From an uncultured Altererythrobacter sp. (lineage in GTDB: Bacteria > Pseudomonadota > Alphaproteobacteria > Sphingomonadales > Sphingomonadaceae), in assembly GCA_947492235.1 (NCBI GenBank), contig CANLLZ010000002.1:744001-808000 (forward strand): a stretch of DNA of 64,000 nucleotides, given 5' to 3'. This document shows, in pieces, positions 16,668 to 24,954 of the stretch. The position numbers were made by a program, and so were the translations under genes. The notes below the pieces were generated by a model. The model worked only from the letters and a program-made list of their open reading frames with translations, was not told the origin of the DNA and searched no databases. The number at the start of each line of letters is the position of its first letter. Position 1 is the stretch's first letter.

Positions 16668-17384
16668 TTACATCCCGCGCCAAATCTTCGCCTTCACCCC
16701 GTCGCTTGGTCCAAACGTCCGGCTCGGGCACACTCTTGGCCTGAACCGCTTGCCGTAGCAGAGGCGCAGTTCTTCCAGCCAGCCGCGGCGGTTCAGCTTG
16801 ACGCCGACCATGTTCGGCTCCCAGCCCTTGTTCGCGCTGGCGAAGGCTTCGCGGATACGGCCCACGGTCAGGTCGTCCTCGCGCGAAATCCGGTCGAAAT
16901 CGGGCCAGCGATAGCTACTCCACAGGATATTGGTGACCTTGAAATACGTCTCAGGCTTTCGCGTCATGCAGCTGCCGTGCTTGGCCCATTGCCGTGCGGC
17001 GAGGCTGGCAGACGGCATCATACAGAAATTGCGTTTGACCGTCGCAGGCTGGGGGCGCTGCGCCGTGGGGCAATATTGCGGCCAGGTGCTGCGCCCGTCG
17101 GGCCAGAAACCGTGGACGATAAAGCCGAACCGCCCGTTGCGCCCCGAACACTGGCTGGCGTGGCTGCCGCTGCGCTGGCGGGTGCGGCAGAACTCCGGGC
17201 TCCAGCTGAGCGCCATGGTGTAGCCGGCGACCGGCAGCTGGCGGGTGCGCGCATCCTGCTTGACCGGAGGCACACTGATGCGCGGCGGCGCCTTGCATTG
17301 ATAGGCCTGCGCAGTGACCGCGGCCGGCAGGGCCAAGCTCGCAGCGGCGATTGCCGCACAGGCGAAGCGTGCAGGGCGTGTCAC
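16668..17384 (-). CDS. Secreted ribonuclease T2
   Basis: About 238 residues. Signal peptide AAIAAASLALPAAVTAQA, then an RNase T2 domain: LSWSPEFC, active-site segment FIVHGFWPDG (catalytic H) and second active-site segment ARQWAKHGSC (E replaced by Q at the first position, lysine and histidine kept). Several cysteine pairs suit an exported enzyme. It should cleave RNA in the periplasm or outside. The GTG at 17384 is 5 bp after the stop of the upstream gene and gives a proper signal peptide; a longer start is possible. Confidence 0.88.
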   Translation of the reverse strand: MTRPARFACAAIAAASLALPAAVTAQAYQCKAPPRISVPPVKQDARTRQLPVAGYTMALSWSPEFCRTRQRSGSHASQCSGRNGRFGFIVHGFWPDGRSTWPQYCPTAQRPQPATVKRNFCMMPSASLAARQWAKHGSCMTRKPETYFKVTNILWSSYRWPDFDRISREDDLTVGRIREAFASANKGWEPNMVGVKLNRRGWLEELRLCYGKRFRPRVCPSRTFGPSDGVKAKIWRGM

Positions 17385-17388
17385 GCGC

Positions 17389-17805
17389 CTATTTCCGATT
17401 GCGCTTCTCGGCGAACCATTCCTTCGCATCGGGCTGGAACAGGAAATACAGTGCAGCGAGCGAGAACACCGTGCTGGCAATGCCGGTGATCATGCTGGTC
17501 AGCGGGGTCACGGCCATCTGCATGACGAGCGAAATCGCGCCCCAAGCAAGGAATATCGCCAACACCCACTTCACAACCTCGACCCGCATGACCGATATCA
17601 GCATCCACAAGACGCCGCTGATCAGCAGGCTGAATGCAAGGCTGCCGATCATCGCGGCAGCGCCCATATCTTCAATCCCCGAAGCTGCCATTTCTGCGTT
17701 CACCAGAGCAACGCTCTCGTCCCACACCAGCAGCGCGCCGCCAATCCCGACAAGGACAGACGCCCAGTAAAGGATATCGAATTTCCTGATGGAATCCGGC
17801 TTCAT
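17389..17805 (-). CDS. Small four-helix membrane protein, unknown
   Basis: 138 residues, with membrane segments near 12-28, 45-68, 75-95 and 102-122 and a charged C-terminal tail AKEWFAEKRNRK. No family recognised. It ends 5 bp before the RNase T2 start on the same strand, so the pair is probably co-transcribed, but the sequence suggests no functional link. Confidence 0.6.
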   Translation of the reverse strand: MKPDSIRKFDILYWASVLVGIGGALLVWDESVALVNAEMAASGIEDMGAAAMIGSLAFSLLISGVLWMLISVMRVEVVKWVLAIFLAWGAISLVMQMAVTPLTSMITGIASTVFSLAALYFLFQPDAKEWFAEKRNRK

Positions 17806-17856
17806 AGTGTCCCCCTTAAGCCAATTGGCCGCTTTTAGTGGGCGACACTGTAGAAG

Positions 17857-18717
17857 TTACAGCGGCGTAAAGTCCAATCCGATATCGGCGGCAGGTGCGC
17901 TTTGGGTCAGGCGACCGACGCTCACATAGTTTACGCCGGTCGCGGCCTTGGCCTTGATGGTTGCCAGATTGATGCCGCCGCTCGCTTCGGTCGGCACTCG
18001 GCCGGCAACGAGCGCGACGGCTTCGCGCAAGGTTGGCGGTTCCATATTGTCGAGCAGCAGGCGGGTGGCCCCGGCCTCCAGCGCAGGCTCGATCTGGTCG
18101 ATCCGGTCCACTTCGCAGATGATGTCTTTCACCCCCGCATCGCGCGCGCGACGCACCGCCTCGCCGACATTCCCCGCGACGGCGATGTGGTTGTCCTTGA
18201 TCATCGCGGCGTCCCACAGGCCCATCCGGTGATTGTTGCCCCCGCCCATCCGCACAGCGTATTTTTCAAGGATACGCAGGCCGGGAATGGTCTTGCGCGT
18301 ATCGAGCAGGGTGCAATCGGGATTGTCCATCGCGGTGACATATTCGCGCACCATTGTGGCGATGCCGGTCAGGTGCTGGACGGTGTTGAGCGCGCTGCGC
18401 TCTGCCGTCAGCAGGGCGCGGGCATTGCCTTCCAGCCGCATCAGATCGGTGCCGGGCGTCACTTGCGCGCCTTCCTCGACCAGAATTTCGATTTTCGCGT
18501 CCGGATCAAGCGTGCGGAAAAACGCCTCCGCTATCGGCAGTCCGGCAATAGAGCACGCATCGCGGCTGTCCATCACGCCAGAGAAGCGCGCATCGGCGGG
18601 GATGACGCTGGTCGCGGTAACGTCCGTGCCGCCGCCGGGGAGGCCGGCGCCGAGGTCCTCGTCCAGCGTGGAGCGGACAAAGGCAGGGAGGTCGAAGCCG
18701 GCGAGGTTCCATGTCAT
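17857..18717 (-). CDS. nadC: Nicotinate-nucleotide pyrophosphorylase (carboxylating)
   Basis: 286 residues. Makes nicotinate mononucleotide from quinolinate and PRPP in NAD synthesis. Family motifs: DEDLGAG, RSALNTVQHLTGIAT, DTRKTIPGLR, YAVRMGGGNNHRMGL, KDNHIAVAG, and the C-terminal ASGGINLATIKA. Start at MTWNLAGF; the frame continues upstream into repeat DNA and is rejected there. nadA and nadB are not adjacent. Confidence 0.96.
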   Translation of the reverse strand: MTWNLAGFDLPAFVRSTLDEDLGAGLPGGGTDVTATSVIPADARFSGVMDSRDACSIAGLPIAEAFFRTLDPDAKIEILVEEGAQVTPGTDLMRLEGNARALLTAERSALNTVQHLTGIATMVREYVTAMDNPDCTLLDTRKTIPGLRILEKYAVRMGGGNNHRMGLWDAAMIKDNHIAVAGNVGEAVRRARDAGVKDIICEVDRIDQIEPALEAGATRLLLDNMEPPTLREAVALVAGRVPTEASGGINLATIKAKAATGVNYVSVGRLTQSAPAADIGLDFTPL

Positions 18718-18728
18718 ATTAAATAACT

Positions 18729-18847
18729 CCCTTCGCCCTGAGCCGGTGCTGCTGCGCAAGAGCTACGCATCCGAAGGGCTGCTCTTTTATCTTTGAAAAC
18801 TGCGCTAGAAGAAAGAGCAGTGCTTCGACAAGCTCAGCACGAACGGG
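18729..18847. repeat. REP-like palindromic repeat upstream of nadC
   Basis: A well-kept arm at 18822-18847 (gcttcgacaagctcagcacg then aacgggg) faces a degenerate partner around 18729-18743 (cccttcgccctgagc). Between them ctgctctttt (near 18779) and agaaagagcag (ending 18820) form an extra inverted pair. It is the same family as the repeat at 10421-10491. Confidence 0.75.
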
Positions 18848-18883
18848 GTTTCGTGGTCGTGTCTTGATCTTCCGAAAATGATC

Positions 18884-18979
18884 GGAGCCGAAAGGCTCCG
18901 CAAGGGCGACCGCCCGCCCGCAGGTGCTGGGCCTGAAAGGTCGATAAGGCACCGAGGACGCCCGCGCGGATGCGCGGGC
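18884..18979 (+). repeat. Multi-hairpin element, copy A
   Basis: Four consecutive hairpins on the plus strand: GGAGCC-GAAA-GGCTCC (18884-18899), linker gcaa, GGGC-GACC-GCCC (18904-18915), a weak GGCC/GGTC stem (18930-18942), and GCCCGCGC-GGAT-GCGCGGGC (18960-18979). A second copy with the same order, loops and linkers but changed stem bases lies at 41447-41540. It sits between the nadC and LytTR-regulator genes, both on the other strand. I do not recognise a named RNA family. Confidence 0.7.
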
Positions 18980-18989
18980 ATGAAACAAA

Positions 18990-19787
18990 CTAATGCACGA
19001 ACCGCGCCACCACATCCCGATACGACCGCGAGACCTTCACCTCTGCGCCTGAGTCCAGCACCAGAAAGCACTCGCCATTGGTATGCGGCTTAACCTGCCG
19101 CACCTGGTTCAGGTTGACGATCTTCGAGCGGTGCACGCGCTGGAACTTGCGCGGGTCGAGCCTGCGTTCCAGATCCTTCATCGTCTCGCGCAGGACCAGC
19201 GAATTGTCTCCGGTGGAGATGATCATGTAGTCGCCCGCTGCTTCGATATGCTCGATCGAATCCACTTCGACGCGGAAGATCTGGCCCCGATCCTTCACAT
19301 TGATCAGTTTCTCGAACCGGTCGGCGCTTTCCCCTTCGCCCTCTTCCAGTTCTTCCGCCGCATCGGGGGCAACCTCGGCCAGCACGGTTTTGAGCTTTTC
19401 GGCCTCCTCGCTGCTCTTCTTCTCGGCCAGCCTGATGCGCACCCGCTCCAGAGTGTCGGCCAGCTTGTCCTCGTCCACCGGCTTCATCAGATAATTGACC
19501 GCGTTGGCCTCGAACGCACGGATTGCATGCTCCTGATAGGCGGTGACGAAGACGAAAAGCGGCGGTTCGATTTCCATCACGCCCTTCACCACGGAAAAGC
19601 CATCAAAGCCGGGCATTTGGATGTCGAGGAAGACGAGGTCTGGTTTCTCCGTCTTGATAGCGCGGATCGCCTCGCGGCCATTGGCGCAGGTTTCGATGAT
19701 TTCGACATCGTCGAATTTCTGCAGCCGCAATTGCAGCCCCTGAATGGCGAGCTTTTCATCGTCGACGAGGATCGTGCGTATGGCCAT
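18990..19787 (-). CDS. LytTR-family response regulator
   Basis: 265 residues. Receiver domain at 1-120 with D9/D10, phosphoacceptor D55 (LVFLDIQMPG), T82 and K102 (YLMKPV); a charged linker rich in E at 125-155; then a LytTR DNA-binding domain at about 160-262 (VEVDSIEHIEAAGDYMIIST, RRLDPRKFQRVHRSKIVNL). The partner sensor lies 3 bp upstream on the same strand. The target genes are not evident here. Confidence 0.93.
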   Translation of the reverse strand: MAIRTILVDDEKLAIQGLQLRLQKFDDVEIIETCANGREAIRAIKTEKPDLVFLDIQMPGFDGFSVVKGVMEIEPPLFVFVTAYQEHAIRAFEANAVNYLMKPVDEDKLADTLERVRIRLAEKKSSEEAEKLKTVLAEVAPDAAEELEEGEGESADRFEKLINVKDRGQIFRVEVDSIEHIEAAGDYMIISTGDNSLVLRETMKDLERRLDPRKFQRVHRSKIVNLNQVRQVKPHTNGECFLVLDSGAEVKVSRSYRDVVARFVH

Positions 19788-19790
19788 GGT

Positions 19791-21101
19791 CTATCTTCCG
19801 GTTGCGCGGCCGGTCTGGGGGTGGCGCGCGGCTGTGGGGGTTGAAGGTTCAACGGACGGGGCGGGTGAGGGTTTCCCGGACGCGGCGAAGGCTGCAGGAG
19901 CCGGTTCGGGTTGCGGGGCAGATTGCGGGGATGCAGCCGGAGCAGTCGACGGCGGCACGAGAGCTGGTTCGGCGCTCTCGTCGGGCTCTTCGCGTTCATA
20001 GGGAATTTCGATCAGCACCGAGAAACCGCCTTCGGGGGGCGAGCGAATTTCGAATAGATGGTCGCTGCCATAGGCCTGGCTCAGCCGGTCGCGGATATTG
20101 GGAAGCCCAACGCCGGTGGACACCGTGCCGCCGGTGCCCGGCTCGTCGCCGCGCGCAGTGCCTTCGACATCGCCCTTGCGCCGTTTTTGCAAGCCCGGGC
20201 CGGTATCGCTGACGATGATCCGCAAACGATCGACGGGTCGGTTGGCGCGCAGAGTAATCTTCGCCCCTTCCTCCTGTGGACCAACAGCGTATTTGATTGC
20301 GTTTTCCACCAGCGGTTGCAGCAGCATGGCCGGCAGGCAAGCTTTGGCGGCCTCGTCCTCGATATCGAATTCGGTGCGCAGGCGGTCTTCGAACCGCATC
20401 CGCTCGATCTCGAGGTAAAGCTGGATGGTGGCGATTTCCTGTTTGAGCGTCACCTTTCCGCTGGGATTGGTAATCAGCGTATGCCGCAGGAAACTGCTGA
20501 GCCGGGTCAGCATAGCATTGGCCGGATCGGTCTGTTTGAGCAGCACCAAGGTGCTGATGGAATTCAACGTATTGAACAGAAAATGCGGGTTGAGCTGATA
20601 GCGCAGCATGGCGAGCTGGGCCGCGGTGGCCTGCGCTTCCAACCGTTCCAGCTGGTCCGCCTGTTCCTCGATCTGCAGAAAGAAATTGATTGCGTAATAC
20701 AGCGCCGACCACGCGCCCAGCAGGGTGAGCGGATAGATTGAATAGCCGATAAACAGCGAGGCAAATTCGGAATTGTCCGGCCGGGTCAGGTCGATCACCC
20801 AGGTCTGGATGAAGGCGAACACCACCACGGATACCGCCAGAACCGCAGCGGTGGAAACCCAGGTCACCACGGGCTTCTGGCCAAGCAATTGGCGGAACAC
20901 GGTCGAGAGGATGAGGCTGATCGAAAGCCCGGTAATCGCCTCGATCAGAATGACGGCAAAGAACGATAATTCCTGCCCGCCGGCAAAGCCCGAGACAGCG
21001 CGCAGCGTGAATGCGCCGCCCCAGCCTGCCAGCTGCAGGTTCCAGAACGCCCGGTTTTTGTTCTCGAAAAACCGTGTCGGTCGGAAGGGTAACACCGCCA
21101 T
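19791..21101 (-). CDS. LytS-type sensor histidine kinase
   Basis: 436 residues. Four or so membrane segments in the first 160 residues, a short coiled coil (EEQADQLERLEAQATAAQLA), then the His_kinase-type H-box LRYQLNPHFLFNTLNS with the phospho-accepting histidine, N-box LVENAIKYAV, and G-boxes DTGPGL and GVGLPNIRDRL. Beyond the ATPase domain (about residue 375) there is a 60-residue Pro/Ala/Ser tail that ends in RATGR and is unusual for the family. It forms a two-gene operon with the LytTR regulator. Confidence 0.93.
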   Translation of the reverse strand: MAVLPFRPTRFFENKNRAFWNLQLAGWGGAFTLRAVSGFAGGQELSFFAVILIEAITGLSISLILSTVFRQLLGQKPVVTWVSTAAVLAVSVVVFAFIQTWVIDLTRPDNSEFASLFIGYSIYPLTLLGAWSALYYAINFFLQIEEQADQLERLEAQATAAQLAMLRYQLNPHFLFNTLNSISTLVLLKQTDPANAMLTRLSSFLRHTLITNPSGKVTLKQEIATIQLYLEIERMRFEDRLRTEFDIEDEAAKACLPAMLLQPLVENAIKYAVGPQEEGAKITLRANRPVDRLRIIVSDTGPGLQKRRKGDVEGTARGDEPGTGGTVSTGVGLPNIRDRLSQAYGSDHLFEIRSPPEGGFSVLIEIPYEREEPDESAEPALVPPSTAPAASPQSAPQPEPAPAAFAASGKPSPAPSVEPSTPTAARHPQTGRATGR

Positions 21102-21198
21102 CGTCCGGGCACTCTAGCGCAAATGGCCGCGCAAGTCAGAGAGGTTTTGCGCATTTGCCCCGTCTGTGGCACTTTGCGTCTTAAAGGCAGGAGAGATG

Positions 21199-21849
21199 AT
21201 GATGGGTGTCGAGGACACGAAATTGCAGGTCGAAGCGGCGCACGGCGTGGCAGAACATGGAGCCGCGCGGGCCGCCTTCACGGAGATGAAGGAAGGCACG
21301 AAGGAGGACTGGGAAATCATCGGCGGCGAATACCGCGCCTTTGCCAAAGGTCTGCCCAACCGTGTGCTCGACCATCTGCGCCTGCTCGATGGCGATTTTG
21401 GCGGCTTTCCGGTCGACCGGCTGGAGCATTCCCTGCAGACCGCGACCCGCGCCCACCGCGACGGACGGGACGAGGAATATGTCGTGATGGCGCTGCTGCA
21501 CGATATCGGCGACACGCTGGGCAGCTACAATCACCCCGAAGTCGCCGCCTCGATCCTCAAGCCGTTTGTGAGCGAGGAGAATTACTGGATTTGCCAAAAT
21601 CATGGCGCCTTCCAGGGCTATTACTATTTCCACCACCTCGGCATGGACCAGAATGCGCGCGATGCGTTCAAGGACCACGAGCATTACGAAGCGTGCCGGG
21701 TGTTCTGCGAGAAATACGATCAGGCCGCGTTCGACCCCGACTACAAGAGCGAACCGCTGGAATTCTTCGAGCCAATGGTGCGCCGTGTGATGGCGCGCCC
21801 GCGCGAGAGCATGTACAAAGTGGCGATGGAAGAGGAAGCGCAAGCGTAA
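21199..21849 (+). CDS. HD-domain protein of the PhnZ/MIOX-like type
   Basis: About 216 residues. HD motif ALLHDIGDTLGS near residue 97, an upstream histidine in LEHSLQTATRAH, and later histidines in NHPEVAASIL, NHGAFQGYYYFHHLG. This spacing and size resemble small HD oxygenases (PhnZ, myo-inositol oxygenase-like) as well as HD phosphohydrolases; the sequence alone does not decide. Three ATGs occur in a row (21196, 21199, 21202) behind aggagag; I chose the middle one for spacing. Substrate unknown. Confidence 0.65.
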   Translation: MMGVEDTKLQVEAAHGVAEHGAARAAFTEMKEGTKEDWEIIGGEYRAFAKGLPNRVLDHLRLLDGDFGGFPVDRLEHSLQTATRAHRDGRDEEYVVMALLHDIGDTLGSYNHPEVAASILKPFVSEENYWICQNHGAFQGYYYFHHLGMDQNARDAFKDHEHYEACRVFCEKYDQAAFDPDYKSEPLEFFEPMVRRVMARPRESMYKVAMEEEAQA

Positions 21850-21871
21850 GCTCCTCCGGACCTGCCGCAAT

Positions 21872-22873
21872 CTAGTCGATCTGCGTTTCCGGCTCGCGCT
21901 GGAAATGCGTCTTCCAGTCGGCCATGCCGTCAGCATCCAGCCGTGCCCGGACGATGGCGACTTCGTTGGCGATCATCTCGGCGCGTTCGTCCCACCCGTC
22001 ATGGGTGCGCTTGCGCAGCAGCCATCCGCCGCTGTGGTCGGGCCCCCATGCTTGCATGAAGCGCAAGGCTGCCTGCGGATCGAAACCCGCATTGGCGAGC
22101 AGCCACGGGGCCAGCCGGTCGGCTTCGCGTTCGGTGGCGCGCACCAGCTTCCGCTTGCGCCCCTGTGCATCCAGCAAAGCGCGGTGGGCGAGGACATTAT
22201 GGGCCAGCTCGTGCGCTATGACAGCGGCGAGTTCGGGGTCGGCATAGTCCAGACCGGGAAATTTCTCGCCGATCACGACGCGGCTGCCATCGGCCACCGC
22301 GCGTTTGCCGATAGCGCCGATTTCGAAGCTGCTGGCGCAGGCTGGGGTGCCGGTGATGGTGACGGTCTCCCCGTCCGCAAGCCCGAAGCTGGCGGTCCCG
22401 CTCCTATCGAGGCTCTGGTCGAGCAGCGCGTTGAGCTCCGTCATCCGTGACCATTTGCGTTTCCGGTCGAAGGGCACGGCGGATACTGGCGTTCCGGCGA
22501 CGGACTCGATGGTCGAATCGAGGGAAAGGAGTTCTATCGCAGGACCGCCCGATACCACCGCCTGCACGGCGATATCGCCGGTCAGGCCCAGCGCGCTGCG
22601 CAAACGATCAGGTTCTCCATAAGCGGCAATATCGTGCAGCAGCAGTCCGAGACTGGGGCGTGTGGTCTCACAATAGGGCGCGTTGGCAACGGCCAGCCGG
22701 TAGCCGAGCCGCTGGACCCGTTCGTCCTTGATGCGCAGCTCTGCGAAATCTTCGGGGATGGAAGTGGACAGCGCATTGGAACTTTCCTGCGCTGCACCCT
22801 GAGCAGGCGAAAGCGCAGCAAGTGTGGCGGTCGCAGCTGCCAACGCCAGCGAGGCGAATGAGCGCAATCGCAT
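21872..22873 (-). CDS. Exported M48-family metallopeptidase
   Basis: 333 residues. Signal peptide (LALAAATATLAALSPAQGAAQ). Zinc motif HELAHN near residue 220 with a second glutamate in ATEREADRLAPWL, as in M48 peptidases. An N-terminal ~150-residue region includes a PDZ-like stretch (ELLSLDSTIESVAGTPVS). Likely periplasmic protein quality control. Its ATG overlaps the stop of the DsbA-like gene by one base (TAATG). Confidence 0.85.
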   Translation of the reverse strand: MRLRSFASLALAAATATLAALSPAQGAAQESSNALSTSIPEDFAELRIKDERVQRLGYRLAVANAPYCETTRPSLGLLLHDIAAYGEPDRLRSALGLTGDIAVQAVVSGGPAIELLSLDSTIESVAGTPVSAVPFDRKRKWSRMTELNALLDQSLDRSGTASFGLADGETVTITGTPACASSFEIGAIGKRAVADGSRVVIGEKFPGLDYADPELAAVIAHELAHNVLAHRALLDAQGRKRKLVRATEREADRLAPWLLANAGFDPQAALRFMQAWGPDHSGGWLLRKRTHDGWDERAEMIANEVAIVRARLDADGMADWKTHFQREPETQID

Positions 22874-23583
22874 TACGCGCCGTCGTCGGGCGCTGCATCC
22901 AGTGCTTCTGCCAGACGTTCCTGACCCACTGCGCCTTCGAACGCCTGACCGCCCGCGACCCAGCTGGGCGTGCCGCCAAAGCCGAGTTGCTGCGCCAGCG
23001 CCTGATTGTTGGCCAGCTCTACGCTGATATCCTGACCGGCGGCATCGCTCAGCGCGCGCTCCATATCCAGCCCCGCCACTGCGCCCGCGCGGGCAATGGC
23101 TGCATCATCGCGGCTGTCCTGCGCGAACAAAGCGTCGTGGAATTCGGCGAACTTGCCTTGCTTGGCTGCGGCCAGTGCCATCCGGGCGGGCTGCTCGCTG
23201 CCTTCGAAAATCGGCCATTCGCGCACCACCACCCGCACTTCGGGATCGGCCGCAATCACCGCGTCGACATGATCGCGGGCGAGACGGCAATAGCCGCAAT
23301 TGTAATCCGAAAACTCGACCAGCGTCTTGGAGCCTTCGGGATTGCCCAGGACCGCACCGGCAAAGGGCTGCATCACGCCGTCGCCTGCCTCGGCCAGCCG
23401 CTTTTCCGCGTCTTGCCGCTGCAGCGCATCGGCCATTTCCGGCAGAATATCGGGATTGGCGACCAGAAAGTTCCGTGTCTGGGCGTCGCCCATTCCGGTC
23501 GCGTGATACAGGGCCGCTCCGCCAAAACCGGCAACCAGCGCAACCACGCCTGACAGCGCCACTGTTCCCCACCTGTTGCTCAT
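22873..23583 (-). CDS. DsbA-family thioredoxin-fold protein
   Basis: 236 residues. N-terminal membrane anchor (VALSGVVALVAGFGGAALY), a helical spacer, then a DsbA-like domain with redox motif NCGYCRLARDHV and the cis-proline segment GFGGTPSWVAGG. This layout matches the alphaproteobacterial 'DsbA plus N-terminal domain' (Com1/ScsC-like) oxidoreductases. It should form or shuffle disulfides in the periplasm, consistent with its place between two exported M48 proteases. Confidence 0.88.
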   Translation of the reverse strand: MSNRWGTVALSGVVALVAGFGGAALYHATGMGDAQTRNFLVANPDILPEMADALQRQDAEKRLAEAGDGVMQPFAGAVLGNPEGSKTLVEFSDYNCGYCRLARDHVDAVIAADPEVRVVVREWPIFEGSEQPARMALAAAKQGKFAEFHDALFAQDSRDDAAIARAGAVAGLDMERALSDAAGQDISVELANNQALAQQLGFGGTPSWVAGGQAFEGAVGQERLAEALDAAPDDGA

Positions 23584-23588
23584 GGCGA

Positions 23589-24944
23589 TCAGCTCTCGTC
23601 CCGGATGCGTTCCATCGCGGCGCGCGCCTGCAGGGTGATATCCTGCGCCCGCAGCCAGTCGGAAGACCCTTCGGGCAGGGTCGCTTCCGCCGAGAGAGCG
23701 CTTTGCAGCGCGCGCCCGTAATCGCGGTTCAGCACCTGCTGCTCGGCGGTGGCCAGTTGCGCGCGCGGCATGTCGCCCTGCGCGGCGTAGGTCTTGCCCA
23801 GCTGGTACCATGCAAAGGGATTGTAGCGGTCGCGGCTGACAGCGGCGCGGAGCACGTTCTCGGCTTCTTGTAGATTGGCTTCGTCTTCGGTCGCGATCAG
23901 AGCGTGGCCGAAAATCGAGGCAATGAGCGGCTGCGAATTGGTCAGCTCGGTGGCTTTGCGCAGCGGGGCGAGCGCCTCGGCAGCGCGGCCAGACTCAAGC
24001 AGGACCTGCCCCTTCAGCTCGAGGAAATAGGGGTCTTCCGGATCCATCGCGATCAACGCGTCGACCTCCTCCAGCGCCATGTCCATCCGCGAATCCTTGT
24101 GATAGGCATAGGCCCGTGCGTAGCGCGCTGGGACATCGGTGCGGGTGGCCGGGAAATCGTTCAGCGTCTTCCGCGGCTCTTCAATGTAGCCCGACAGCTT
24201 CGCCTTCACGCGGACAAAGCGTGCCTGCAATTCAGGATCGTCGGGCGCGTCCCAAGCGGGATCGGCGGTGTAGACTTCGCGCAGGCGGGCAATCCGGTCA
24301 CCGGAGAGCGGGTGCGTGCGGGTGAACCCGGCTTCGTCGCTCTGGCTACGGCCATAGCGGAATTCCTGATTCTGCAGTTTGCCGAAAAACGCGAGCGAGC
24401 CCCGGCCCGAAATGCCCGCGTCGGAAAGGAACTGCGCGCCCGCGGCATCGGCGCTGGATTCCTGCACACGGGTGAAAGCGAGAAACTTGCCAAGCGCCGC
24501 CCGCTGGCCGGCCATTACGGCGCCCATGGCAGCATCGCCTGCTCCGGCTGCGGCAGCGGCGACTGCAATCAGCAGGGAGAGGATGGAAACGCCGGTTGCG
24601 CCGCGCGCGCCTTCGCTGAAACGGGTGATGTGGCCGCCGGTGATATGGCCCAGCTCGTGCGCGATCACGCCTTGCACTTCGTTGGCGGTGTCCGCCGCAT
24701 CGATCAGGCCGGAATGCAGATAGACCACCTGACCACCCGCTACGAAGGCGTTGATGGATGGGTCGCCGACCAGCACGATATCGACATTGCCGGGCTCCAG
24801 ACCCGATGCCTCGACCAGTGGTGCCGCCATGTCGCGCATCAGCGCCTCGGTCTCCGCATCGCGCAGGATCGACTGGGCGAAAACGGGCTGGGCGGTGAAG
24901 GCAATCAGCGCACACAGCGCCACAATATTGGTGAGAATGCGCAT
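23589..24944 (-). CDS. M48 metallopeptidase with TPR domain (BepA-like)
   Basis: 451 residues. Signal peptide ending FAQ, M48 domain with HELGHITGGH near residue 95 and ESSADAAGAQFL carrying the third ligand, then TPR repeats in the C-terminal half (ARAYAYHKDSRMDMALEEVD, YFLELKGQVLLESGRAAEAL, PFAWYQLGKTYAAQGD). BepA-type proteases clear misassembled outer-membrane proteins together with disulfide enzymes. Five bp separate it from the DsbA-like gene. Confidence 0.9.
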   Translation of the reverse strand: MRILTNIVALCALIAFTAQPVFAQSILRDAETEALMRDMAAPLVEASGLEPGNVDIVLVGDPSINAFVAGGQVVYLHSGLIDAADTANEVQGVIAHELGHITGGHITRFSEGARGATGVSILSLLIAVAAAAAGAGDAAMGAVMAGQRAALGKFLAFTRVQESSADAAGAQFLSDAGISGRGSLAFFGKLQNQEFRYGRSQSDEAGFTRTHPLSGDRIARLREVYTADPAWDAPDDPELQARFVRVKAKLSGYIEEPRKTLNDFPATRTDVPARYARAYAYHKDSRMDMALEEVDALIAMDPEDPYFLELKGQVLLESGRAAEALAPLRKATELTNSQPLIASIFGHALIATEDEANLQEAENVLRAAVSRDRYNPFAWYQLGKTYAAQGDMPRAQLATAEQQVLNRDYGRALQSALSAEATLPEGSSDWLRAQDITLQARAAMERIRDES

Positions 24945-24954
24945 GGGGTTTAGC

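Noticed and set aside
18719-19015. Minus-strand open frame containing VRAELVEAL
   Set aside because: It reads through the same repeat and the multi-hairpin element; no coding signal or family.
21166-21198. Longer start of the HD-domain protein
   Set aside because: The aggagag just before the ATG cluster at 21196-21204 favours the shorter form.
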